From the NCBI GenBank assembly GCA_026826555.1, contig JAKSZT010005175.1, forward strand, positions 1,598,910 to 1,662,909: a DNA stretch of 64,000 bases, given 5' to 3'. Positions within the stretch are counted from its first letter, which is position 1, and each line of letters begins with the position of its first letter. Both the position numbers and the translations under genes were made by a program. The notes below the pieces were generated by a model. The model made no database searches. It was not told the origin of the DNA and worked only from the letters and a program-made list of their open reading frames with translations. The stretch is from Tolypeutes matacus (lineage: Eukaryota > Chordata > Mammalia > Cingulata > Chlamyphoridae). Of this stretch, positions 37,721 through 48,379 are shown in pieces.

Positions 37721-39734
37721 ATATATTTGTGGGTTCTTAGAAACAGATATGCAAAAAAATCTAATGAATCTCATATTATTTTAATATATTCTTTTATATT
37801 AGTATTTGCACATCCTATTTTTAAATACACATGGTTTTTATGTCATATCATTAAACTTTCTCAATTTTGTGCAGCCATTCACACTAAAATATGCAAAATC
37901 TAGGAATATGCATACCTAAGCATTTTCAGTGGAGTTGTATTCCAGGCACATTGAAAAAATACCATGGGGCTACAATTAAAATACAAATCTCAAAAGATGA
38001 AAGATGCTAATTGACCAATTCCTTTATGAGAAGAGTTTGGAATTTGAGGACGTATGCTAGTATAAGCCTAACAAAATAAATTGCAGAAGACAATTCTTCA
38101 TTATGGGACTGCTTTAGAAATACACTAAGAACAGATTTAATCCTGAATAGATATTTAGGTTTGAGCTAAAAAATTAATCCTTTAATTCTCAAGAAGTCAT
38201 ATTAAGATAAACAATTATCACAGTGAGTTTGGTTTTAATTTATACCCTATCAATAGATGGGAATGTACACAATACCCAGTGCTGTCATCAAACACTTTGA
38301 TTTTTCATCAGCATTATCATATTTATATTGGTCCAATATATAAGACATAAGAAATAGCTAAACATCAACAACAACAGCAGCATCTCTAGCAACAATAATA
38401 GCAGTTCCAGATCATTATATCAACAATTCATGTTTGATCATGAACCTGAAAATAATAAAAAGACATCTGAAAAGAAAGATTTTTTTGGACAACGAATCTC
38501 AGTTAAATCTAATGTCATCATCCTATTTTTTTCATAACTGTGTGTTTCTGTATGTGTTTCCTGCATTGAGAAATTATTTTTTACTTTTCTGTATCTTCCA
38601 GTAGGCTGTAAGAAAAATGCCTTTTAAGACAGTCAAGACAAAATGCATTCATTTGATAAATGCTTGCTAAGTAAATTAAAGGCTAAATAGGATTGCTTGT
38701 GAACATGGGGAAACTAAACGATTATGTATACTTAACATCAAGTCCCTTTGGATTAGTCAAGTAGTGTTTTAGGTCTAAAGAAACTTTACTTAACTGCACA
38801 TATTGGTTTCAATTATATTTATTTACCAAATATTTATATCTATTTTATCAGGAAATAAGTTCTCTATAATGAGAGATAATGCTAAATTTTAATTACATGA
38901 TATTAGATATTAGATTTGAACATGACAAATCATATTTATCTTACTGTTTTTAGGCTTTTTATTTTTGTCTTGAAAATCAATTTTGGCAATGAATTGGTTG
39001 TCACTTGATATTATAGGCAAATGTTTGTTTTTATTATTATAATCACACATACATAGTTTGAAATACATCATAGATTATTTCTTATTTGGTTGTAGCTCAC
39101 CAATAGAGAGAAAGAGCATGTGATAAAAAAATGTATTAAGGATTTTAGCATAAACATGTCAAAGAAGCAGGATATTGTTACTTTAATTATTATATTTTTT
39201 TTACAAAGTCTAATAAAGCTTTATTGAATCTAAGGAACTATTAGCTGTGTTCATTTAAGTTTTGCTCCACTTCTAAAATAACCCTGAAAGTAGCAGTTAG
39301 GTGTTCAGAAAATAAGACTGCCACACAAAGGTATCATCAAACTCACAAATATGGAGCTTCGTATCCCAAATGAGCTTTATATTTTCTAAGAGGATCAGAA
39401 GAGTATTATTTTAGACCCAATAACAGTTGTGGGTAATGTATAATATGTCTGTGTAGAAATTGCCTCAAATAATTTCAGATACATAGTATTCTAAAGTGCT
39501 ACCAATCTCCCACAATTGTGAAATTGGAAATTTTTATTAGTTCCTCTCAATTCTGTAAAAAATGAAAACCATATATAGCTAATCAACTAATTTTAGGCCA
39601 TTAATTAATTGCTCTCTGTTACTCTCTAATTATTTGAATTTCAATGCATTCTGAATACTAGCTCTTTAGACATGAAACCTCTGATTTGTGTTATTGCTAT
39701 TCAACAGGTAAGACAAAGGGCTAAGTTGAAATAA

Positions 39735-40664
39735 ATGGCTGGATCCAATTTCACTGAGGTGACACTCTTCATTCTCTCTGGATTTGAAGATCACTCTGAA
39801 CTACATGTTAGCCTTTTCTTGCTGTTCCTCTTCATTTACCTATTCACTGTTTGGTGGAACCTTAGACTAACAATGTTAATTAGAATTGACTCCCAGCTTC
39901 ATACACCTATGTATTTTTTCCTTAGCAATTTAGCATTTATTGATCTAACTTATTCCTCTACTGTTACACCCAAGACACTGGTCAATTTCCAATCCAACCA
40001 GACAACCATCTCTTTTGTTGGCTGCTTTGTCCAAATGTACTTTTTTGTTGGTTTCAGATGTAGTTAGTGTTTTCTTCTGGGCTCAATGGCCTATGACCAC
40101 TATGTAGCAACCTGGAATCCACTACTCTATCCAGCAGTCATGTCCCAGAAACTGTACAACTGGCTGGGAGTAATGCCTTATGTAATAGGCTTCGCAAATT
40201 CTCTTATAACCGTCTGCATGATAAGCAATTTGGCATTCTGCAACTCCAGTATCAATCATTTCTTCTTTGAAACCACAGCTCTTTTGGCCCTGTCCTGTAT
40301 AGATACATTCAGCACAGAGATGGTGGGGTTTGTCTTAGCTGGGTTCACCCTGCTTAGGTCTCTTATCATCATCACAGTCACTCACATTGCCATTATCTCA
40401 GCCATCCTAAGGATCCAGTCTGCAGCGGGCAGGCAGAAAGCCTTCTTCACCTGTGCATCCCACTTCCTGATGTGAAGTCTTCTATGGTTCCCTGATTTTC
40501 ACATATTTACAGACTGATAACACATCCTCCCTGACCCAGGCACAAGTAGCATCTGTGTTCTATACCATCGTCATTCTAATGCTAAATCCACTAAATCCAG
40601 TCTGAGGAATAAAGATGTGAAAAATGCTCTCCTGAGGGTCTTACATAGAAAACTATTTCCATGA
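39735..40664 (+). pseudogene. OR8I2: OR8I2-like olfactory receptor pseudogene, unit B copy
   Basis: A full-length class II olfactory receptor, closely like the unit A copy: start [32 protein letters not shown] at the end of TM3, an intact ALSC block in ECL2 and the TM5-TM6 block RIQSAAGRQKAF. A TAG at 40,065-40,067 in TM3 replaces the GAG (Glu) seen in unit A. In TM6 a 2-bp loss near 40,470 runs the frame into TGA at 40,473-40,475, and a further 1-bp loss near 40,592 removes the tyrosine of NPLIYSL. The frame is then restored to the end, HRKLFP, with TGA at 40,662-40,664. The ECL2 block FFCDTT reads FFFETT, so a conserved cysteine is lost. None of these lesions is shared with unit A. Confidence 0.88.
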
Positions 40665-41139
40665 CAAATGGCTTTATACATTCAATGATTCTAATGATTG
40701 GGAATATATCATAATACCCTCAAATGGCATAACAGAAATTGAATGATGGAACCTTGAAATTTGGGTCATGAATTATGATCTTATTTGTATTGAATACAGA
40801 ATCACTGTATTAGGAGGTCATTTAGTCACATTAATTTTTCAGAGCATGGACATATGGAGTTAAGTAAAGAAGCATCTGAGCAGTGCGTGAAATTTATTCC
40901 TTGCTATGATGTGTGAGTACAAGCCACCCTGTAACCTGTGAAAAATTGTAAATTGTTGTTTCTTATAGCTAGACATTCTGTTTTCTCAGCTGGTAGCAAA
41001 TTGAGTAGAATATTAAAGTATTAGGACATGGGGACTCATAAAATTTACTAACACAAGAAATGGCACTTATCTCATTTTACTGAAATTAATTATAAACAGC
41101 TATTAAGTGTTATGATTACGCTCTCTGAATTCTACCTAT

Positions 41140-41290
41140 CTTGGTAGAATCACAGAGTCAACATTTATTATATGACCCTGGATAAGTTACTTAAATTTTT
41201 TTTTCTCACCTAAAAATGTGGATAATGGTAATACCTATGGTGTAATATTTCCAAGTGGGTTAAATGTGTTAATAAAAGGAAGCATTTATA
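41140..41290 (+). repeat. MIR SINE remnant
   Basis: ATGACCCTGGATAAGTTACTTAA followed by CACCTAAAAATGTGGATAATGG is the MIR core order, in the short interval between unit B and the OR8H-like pseudogene. Confidence 0.7.
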
Positions 41291-41559
41291 TTAGTGTCAG
41301 GTCTATTCTACTTATGCAATATATATTGACTTCTATTTTATAACATCCAAATGATGATTTATAACTAATTTATATTTGGCAGTAACACTACGATTGTTCT
41401 GTCATATTTTGCAAGCTGCTTTTTTTTTTAGGAAATTCTAGAAACCCTAAACAAAAAATTTTGAATGCCAAATCATTCATATAAACAAAAACCTTTGTGA
41501 GGTCATTTATGTTCATATCACCTTAGATTTCTTACAGTTTACAACACTTGAATGCTATT

Positions 41560-42487
41560 ATGGGAAGTAGGAATAACACAAATAGACCTGACTTCATTAT
41601 TATAGGACCAACAGACACTGCAGAGATCTGGCAGGTCCTCTTTATACTCTTTCTCCTGATATACTTAATATGCTGGGGAACATAGGCATGATTCCAATAA
41701 TTTGCCTGGATCTCCAGCTTCACAACCCCATGTATTTTTTCCTCAGTCACTTGTCATTCTTTGACTTCAGTTATTCAAACGTCATCACACCTACAACCTT
41801 AGAGAACTTACTGACTTCCATCAAGTTTATTTCATTCCAAGGCTTCTTCAACCAGATATCTTGTTTTTAGTCTTCTTGGGTGTCACTGAGAGTTTCCTTC
41901 TCTCTTCAATGGCCTATGACTGCTATGTAGCAATCTGCAATCCTCTACACTACCCAGTAGTTATGTCCAAGAGTCTTTGCTGTGCTCTCATCACCGGGTC
42001 CTATGTGATTGACTTTACTAACTCCTTGTTCAATGTACTTTGCATGAACAGTTTGCATTTCTGCAAATCCAGTGTAATTCATCACTTTTTCTGTGACATA
42101 ACCCCAGTTTTAACCCTGTCCTGTACTGATACTCATAGCATTAACTCATGATATTCATTGTTCCTGGCTCCCCCCTTATGGTGTCTTTTATCACAGTCTC
42201 TGTGTCCTACATATTCATTCTCTCTACTATCCTGAAAATTATTTCCCACTCAGGAAAGCAAAAAGTCTTCTCTACTTGTGCCTCCCACCTCTTGGGAGTC
42301 ACTATCTTTTATGGCACCATGGTTTTAAATATCAAGGAGGTCCTACTCCTTGGGAAAGGATCAAGTGACCTCTGTGTTTTATACTATGGTGATCCCCATG
42401 CTGAATCCACTCATTTATAGTCTTAGGAACACAGAGGTGAAAAACGCTCTCATTAGAGTCATGCAAAAGAGAGCAGGATCCAGGTAA
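41560..42487 (+). pseudogene. OR8H-like olfactory receptor pseudogene
   Basis: A class II olfactory receptor homologous from end to end to the OR8H genes (remembered): MGSRNNTN start, [10 protein letters not shown] in TM1, [44 protein letters not shown] in ECL2, [16 protein letters not shown] in TM6 and ALIRVMQ near the C-terminus, with TAA at 42,485-42,487. Coding frame is lost at four or more places: a loss of about 4 bp near 41,666 in TM1, a shift near 41,856-41,865 in TM3, one near 42,145 in ECL2/TM5 and one near 42,330 after TM6. The DRY arginine is cysteine. It lies 0.9 kb after the unit B OR8I2-like pseudogene, as OR8H2 follows OR8I2 in human. Confidence 0.85.
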
Positions 42488-42892
42488 TTGAAGTGATAGT
42501 GATGCTACGCATGTAAGTGCACCTGCAACTTCTGTTATGTCCTGTTGGGTATTTACTTGGATTCTCTCTAAAATGCCCAAATCCTGTAGTCTATGTATCT
42601 GTTGAGGCATCCTTTACTGTGCTAAACCTAATCTTGAATATTTCCATAAATATGTTTTTAGAAATCCATTTTGAAATGGACTATGATAAAAGTTTTAAAC
42701 ATGTTACCTAAATATATGTGTTTCTTTAAGAGCAACTAATGTGCAAAATAAGAAAATGTAATGTCTTTTTAAATTGTTTCACTTAAATCCCCATGCATGT
42801 TCCAATCAGAGAACTTTATTATGGAAAATAGCTACATTTTGACACAAAAATATTTCCCAAACATAATTCATTTAAGATGTAGAGCAGAAATA

Positions 42893-43110
42893 CAGTGCAG
42901 TGGTTAAAAGTGCTTACTTAGGATCATACATTCCAGGGTTTAGATTTTAAATTAGCTCCCTTTTTTTTGCCATATGACTCTTAATAAGTCTCTGATAATT
43001 TAAGCCTCATTTTCCTCAACTGTACAAGTTAAATACTAATTCCTGCTCCGCAGAATTATTGTAAGGATTAAATCAAATGAAGAATATAAAGCATTTGATG
43101 CAGTACAATA
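42893..43110 (+). repeat. MIR SINE, nearly complete
   Basis: The MIR order is seen throughout: CAGTGCAGTGGTTAAAAGTGC, TTCCAGGGTTTAGAT, TTTGCCATATGACTC, CCTCATTTTCCTCAACTG and AGAATTATTGTAAGGATTAAA. Confidence 0.85.
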
Positions 43111-44110
43111 TATAAGGTGGAAACTTGCATTTTTGTGATATTTTGAATACAAAATGGCTTTTGTTATAAAGAACATTCACTGGTAGTTTATAAATTGGTT
43201 TTGTTAACTTAAGTAATAAACACAGAAACAGTTAAAAATGAAAAATGAAAAACTCAGTGTTTCAAACATTTGGACCTACAGCTAAGTAAAATACTATGAG
43301 ATAATTAAGTTATAAAAATATATTATATGTTAACATTGAAGAAAATTTTGAAATATTGACTAATATTAAAGAAAACAGAAATCCTTACAATTTTGTGCAT
43401 GTACTTCTAGACTTACTAATATGTAGGTACATGCATATATTGTACTAACAAATAAATTTTGGTCCTCTTCTATGTTATCTTTTCCATTTTTTTGTTTCCA
43501 CTTGGTATAACTTTTGAGAATTTCTTTGTCATTTAAACCTGGGAGATTACTATGTTCTTGTTAAATTGGCAAAATTAAGACTCTCTTGTAAGCTTTAGGA
43601 CATGGAATTTTGTAAATTTGCCAGGTTAAAAATCTGCAAGCAGTAATATATATTTGGTGTCTAATTGCTAAATACTTGGAAAAAAACTACTTTTCCGTTA
43701 TGTGTCAATAATAAACTATTTAGTTGAAATTGTGTGTATTTTGTAAAATCGTTCTCATTATCCTAATTTCTATAGATTTCAAGGTTCTTTAAAAATAATT
43801 AAATTCTTGAGTTATTTCTTGGCTCTTTTGTTTCAAACTTTTTAATAGAGAAATGTTGAAAAACTAAGAATTTTCAAGGAATTAATATCTTCTGGAATTT
43901 CTTAAATTTTACAAAGGTAGAGACAAAAGTTTCAATTTAAAGAAAATAACCTCTATATAATCTGAAAATGCAATTTTGTTCTCTGTTATTCAAAGTTTAT
44001 TTTTAAAAAGTACTTTTTATTTTTCAAGGATTTGATTATTTAAACTTTTGTAGTTGTAAATAGATATGTCATTTGCCTTTAAGCAATTGTATTATAAAAT
44101 TTGTTTTATC
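43111..44110. other. AT-rich intergenic stretch, no gene
   Basis: No coding sequence or named repeat recognised. Confidence 0.5.
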
Positions 44111-44114
44111 TGAA

Positions 44115-44205
44115 GCATATGTAGCTCAACTGGTTTAGTGTCAGCTTCCCACATATGAGATCCTGGTTCAAGTCCCAGCCCCAGTACCTCAAAAAAATAT
44201 GTGTT
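44115..44205 (+). mobile_element. tRNA-derived SINE, DAS-SINE-like, sense
   Basis: TATGTAGCTCAACTGGTTTAG has an A-box-like start and GGTTCAAGTCCCAG has the B box of RNA polymerase III promoters. The tail is A-rich (CTCAAAAAAATA). The body resembles the xenarthran DAS-SINEs (tRNA-Ala derived). Confidence 0.7.
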
Positions 44206-44554
44206 TTCATTTTAAAATATATATTAAGATTTTCTCTATATAATTATATCTGGTTGTTTTTCCAAAATGTTTTTTGAATTTTTAAAATAACGTTCAAGAG
44301 TAAAATGTTTAACAATATTCTTAATTTAATCAAATCTTCATTATATTTATGTCTTATAAAAAGTCTTCATTATATTTATACTTTCTCAATTTATTTTTAA
44401 AATTGTGCCCTACCATATATAAATAACTAGTAAAATTACTTTAATATGCCTTTTTATGCTCTGAAATAAAAAATATATATTTATACAATCTTTATTTATT
44501 GCTATTTCTTTTTGTTTTTATTTGCAATTAAAGGTATGTCTTTCATAAGCATTT

Positions 44555-44662
44555 ATTTAGGTATTTATTCATTTATTTATTTTTTAGGAGGGACCAGGGA
44601 TTGAATCCAGGACCTCATATATGGGAAGCAGGCACTCAAGCACTCAGCTACATCTGCTCCCC
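44555..44662 (-). mobile_element. DAS-SINE-like SINE, antisense
   Basis: On the minus strand: GGGGAGCAGATGTAGCTGAG (tRNA-like A box), a B-box-like TTCAATCCCTGG and an A-rich ATTT/AAAT tail (44,555-44,582 on the plus strand). The body is the type of DAS-SINE found in xenarthrans. Confidence 0.75.
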
Positions 44663-44689
44663 AAAGAGAGTTGATTTTTTCTACTGTTT

Positions 44690-44773
44690 GTTTTGTTTTT
44701 AGGAGGTATTGGGAATCGAACTCAGGACTTCATACATGGGAAGCTGGCACTCTGAACTATATCTGCTCCCCAA
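44690..44773 (-). mobile_element. DAS-SINE-like SINE, antisense, second copy
   Basis: Immediately after the preceding SINE and in the same orientation. It shows AGGAGGTATTGGGAATCGAA, TCATACATGGGAAGCTGGC and a CTGCTCCCC end. It may be an independent insertion or a rearranged tandem copy; only about 27 bp separates them. Confidence 0.7.
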
Positions 44774-44899
44774 GCATTTATTTTTTAACTGTATGTATTT
44801 TTGAGTTATTTCACATCTTGAAAGTGCATTTGTCTTTTTTATATTTAGAGGATCTCTCTATCTTTGTGGCCTTTTATTATTATTAACTATGCTTTCTTT

Positions 44900-46180
44900 G
44901 TGATAATATTGTCATAAACTTTACTTCTATTTCTGTCTCAATCCCAAAAATGCATCAACCTAAATTCCACTCGTTAACTATTTTTAGAGCAATTAAATAT
45001 TTGAAAATCCAACAATTGTTATATTTCCTTTGAATTTTACATATTTCGTGTTATTATTGCTTTCAGTAGACACAAGAGTCATTCTGTTTACTTAGTCTTT
45101 CTGCTTGGAAAATTTTGGAGTACAAGACTTCTAGCTATAAATTATTTCTCTCTGCATTGTGTATGTGTTAATTTTCATGAAAAAAGTCTATTTTGTTTTT
45201 ATATTTGAAATATATTTCAGTGGGTATTAAATTCTTTAATGACTTATATTTCAATACCCTCCATTGTGCTCTGGCTGTAACATTTTTGATGACAAGTCTG
45301 GTGTAATTTTCATGGTTTTCCTTCTGTGCAAGATATATATTTTCCTCTGCCTTCCTAACTTTCCACTTGTATCAGTTTTTCAACTATGAGAACAATGACT
45401 ATATGTTTTCTGATTGGTTAATTTGGTATTTTTATTTATCATTCCTGGAGTATTCTAACATTTGTGAACCTGTGGTTTGATGCCTTTCCTTATTTTTATA
45501 AATGTTTTTGCCATTATCTCCTTTAATATTTTTCCTAATGCACTCCTTCTCTATTCTTATTGTAATGTATGTATATTTTGTATACATATATATGCATATT
45601 AAATGTTTGATATGTCTTGCAACAATTAAATATCATTCACTATATATTTTTTTCTTTAAGTCGTTTCTATTGCTTACTCCCTTTTGGATTTTCTTCAAGT
45701 TCACTAATTCTGTCTTTGCTGTATTGGCTTTACTAATGATCTTGATAAATTCTTTGTTTCTTATATTGTGTGTGTGTGTGCTTCTTAAAGTTCTTTTTCT
45801 AGCATTTCATTGGACACTGTCTTTTTAGAATACAGCCCTTATGATGAAATTTCTCATGTATCTATACCTGGTTTATCCTCTCCGTTAGATCTTTTAACCT
45901 AATAATTTTCATTGCTCTGCATTTCCCAACAGACACTTTAGCCCATACTTGTTTTTCACAATCCTTTATAATACATCTGTATTTTCCTTATGTGCTTGTA
46001 TGGTGGCCACACCTTTCTTCCACATTCTGCCAAAGTGAAACAGTTCATTTGTTCCAAGCTCTTCTTTGAAGGGCCAGTCTCTCCTTGGTTTTCTGGTTTC
46101 TTGGCTGTTTCCAACCTCATCTTTCTGGTGGGCTCATGAAAAGTTATGTTTTGTTTTGTTTTTTTTTCAGATTATGGCTT
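44900..46180 (-). repeat. Ancient LINE-1 piece, antisense
   Basis: The text from about 45,080 to 45,840 has the typical tone of antisense LINE-1 ORF1 and its 5' flank: GTTTTCCTTCTGTGCAAG, GGTTTGATGCCTTTCC, TGCCATTATCTCCTTTAATAT and a CACTCCTTCTCTATTC section. Heavily diverged. No gene is seen. Confidence 0.45.
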
Positions 46181-46380
46181 TTTAAAACAGTTAAGTTTGA
46201 GGAAAAGTGCTTTGCAATTTTCTGAATCCTAAGTAGAAATAGAAGTTTTATATTTCCTTTTAAATCTTATTCACTTAGCCGTGTTTTCAAATATCTCCTT
46301 TCTGGGTAATTCCATGCTTGCCAGTACAATATCTATCTGGGTAATTTAGGTAAAACTGATATAATTAATATAATTCAAAA

Positions 46381-46605
46381 TCTTCTTCTCTCCTTCACCA
46401 CATCTTCATCATCATCTTCCACAGCACCTGCCCTTTTCCTTCCCCTCCTCCTCCTTCTCTGTCTCCTCCTTCTTCACATCCTTCTTTTCCTTCTTCCTCC
46501 TCCTCATACTTTACTTCTTATTCTTCCACTTCCTCCTTTTCTTCCTCCTCCTCTTTCTTCTTCCTTCTCCTCCACTCTCTTCTTATTCTACTAGTATTAA
46601 TTTTA
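46381..46605. repeat. Pyrimidine-rich tract (CTT/CTC)
   Basis: About 225 bp of almost unbroken C and T on the plus strand, made of irregular CTTCTC and TCCTCC units. It is a polypurine-polypyrimidine tract and no gene overlaps it. Confidence 0.9.
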
Positions 46606-46855
46606 CTTCTTCTACATTCTGTATTATCTTTGATATATTGATCACCTAGGCTCAAAACCAGTTCAATCCTTTCTCAAATCCAGGAGAAACCATTTTTTCC
46701 CCCAATATTTCTTACATACGTTCCCTTTTCTCCCTTGTTTCCAGCTTGACAAAATGTAGACTGTGCTACTTCAAATGACATTTTCTGGAGGACTTATAAA
46801 GCAGTAAGCAAAGTAGAAAAATCAGCTCATTCTTTCATTCTATGTACTAATGTGC

Positions 46856-47075
46856 TCAAAAGCAAGGATTCTGTAGCCAGGAATTTTAGGTTTGAATCCT
46901 TGTATTTTTCTTAAGAGCTATGTGGACTTTAGCACAAGCCTTAGCATTTATGTGCCTCTGTTTCCTTAACTGTGATTATAGGTTATAATAGAACCAATTC
47001 TTACAGTTGTTGTGAGCATAAATGACTTAGTATTTGTAATGTACTTATATATGTGTAGTAAATGCAAAGCTGCAT
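46856..47075 (+). repeat. MIR SINE
   Basis: CTCAAAAGCAAGGATTCTG, TTTAGGTTTGAATCC, GCCTCTGTTTCCTTAACTG, ATAATAGAACC and AGTTGTTGTGAGCATAAATG follow the MIR order. Confidence 0.75.
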
Positions 47076-47124
47076 ATTGCTGCTTAAAATTGCTATTCAC
47101 TATTACTTATTATTTCACTTAGTA

Positions 47125-47400
47125 TTCAACAAAAAATATTTTCTGAGTAAACTATATATTCTAGTTCTTATTATGTACTGGGTATACAATTGTGCGAACA
47201 GACTGAATTCCATCTTTATACAATTTACATTGTCAGTGTAGTGGTAGAGCTAGATAGTAATTAAATATTCACCACAATAAATATAAAATGATGACTGTCC
47301 TAAATGATATGAAAGAGGGGTTTCATGGGTGCTGGGAAATCAGTGTATTCAAACTAGAGAAAAATACTTAGGTGAGATGTGAACAGTGAAAGTTATTAAC
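47125..47400 (-). repeat. LINE-2 remnant, antisense
   Basis: TATTCAACAAAAAATATTTTC, CTTATTATGTACTGGGTATAC and TTTACATTGTC-type segments are the usual start of the antisense LINE-2 end, followed by GTAATTAAATATTC and similar text. Confidence 0.55.
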
Positions 47401-48379
47401 TTGAAAGTTAAATAAGTCAGTAGTCCATGTTGAAATTTGAGAGAAAATTAAAAGAGAATGCTATTTCTCACCACTTGGATTCTACTTTTAGTATTAAAAA
47501 TGGAAAATTTCAAGCATATTAACTTGATGTCTATTTTTGTATTATTTGTTGAATGAATTATTGGCCAGATATTATTGCCATAAATAAGTACATCTTTCCT
47601 CCTAGTATTCATCACTTCCTTTCCTGCAGAAATACTGTTATTATTAATTTGAAAGACACTTGCAAACCTGAGGATAAATTTATTTGGAATTTTTATCTTA
47701 ACAATTTGAAACATTTATTTGAATGTTAGAAGCCTTAAACATGATCCCAGAATGATGCAGTTATTTTAATTATTGTAAGAGTTGGACATTTAGAAATATT
47801 TTAATACTTTTGAAGTCATTTTGTTCTTTATTCCAGAAAAATAATCTCAAAAAATCATAACCAAGAAAGTAAAATTTTAATATGATGTGGCTTGTAGTAG
47901 CTTAATTTTTTTAAATGTCTTTTTAAAGCACTTTATTATGATGTTTCTCACAAATTAGGGAAAACCTTTTTTCCCAGTAAGATAAAAATTTTTTAACACA
48001 AATGAAAAGCACAAAGTGAATTTGGTTCCATAACTCTGAAAATCTTCAGAGTTCCTGGTTTCCAGTTCCTCTATACTATGCACCTATGGAGTACTCAAAG
48101 CTTTCTGAAAGAATATCTGGCACAGTAACTGCTGAAATGATACATCAGAGCACTGTGATTAGTCCTTTAATACCCCATATGTTCACACACATATATAGTA
48201 ATATAGCTCATCAAACATAAATCTTCCCTTGCAAATAAGCAGGGATCAAGATTAAATATGAACTGATACTATTAATTTTTTTAAAAAACAAAATTTACTA
48301 CTACCAAAGCAGAGTAGAACACACGAATGTTACTAAAGAAAATGATTCCTTTTTTTATTTAGATGGCTTCAAATGTTCA

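Larger units (their letters stand above)
35785..41063 (+). repeat. Segmental duplication unit B (with OR8I2-like pseudogene)
   Basis: The partner of 20,850-27,209. The order of shared landmarks is the same: left edge, LINE-2 end, MIR (37,465), GAT microsatellite, the CATCAACAAC/CAGCAGCATC stretch (38,365 against 24,413), receptor pseudogene and right edge. It lacks the 1.5 kb corresponding to 21,165-22,670, the junction being near 36,098-36,101, and carries the 630-bp LTR that unit A lacks. Confidence 0.9.

Noticed and set aside
44115..44205. Possible functional tRNA gene
   Set aside because: It keeps pol III boxes but no full cloverleaf could be seen, and it ends in an A-rich SINE tail.
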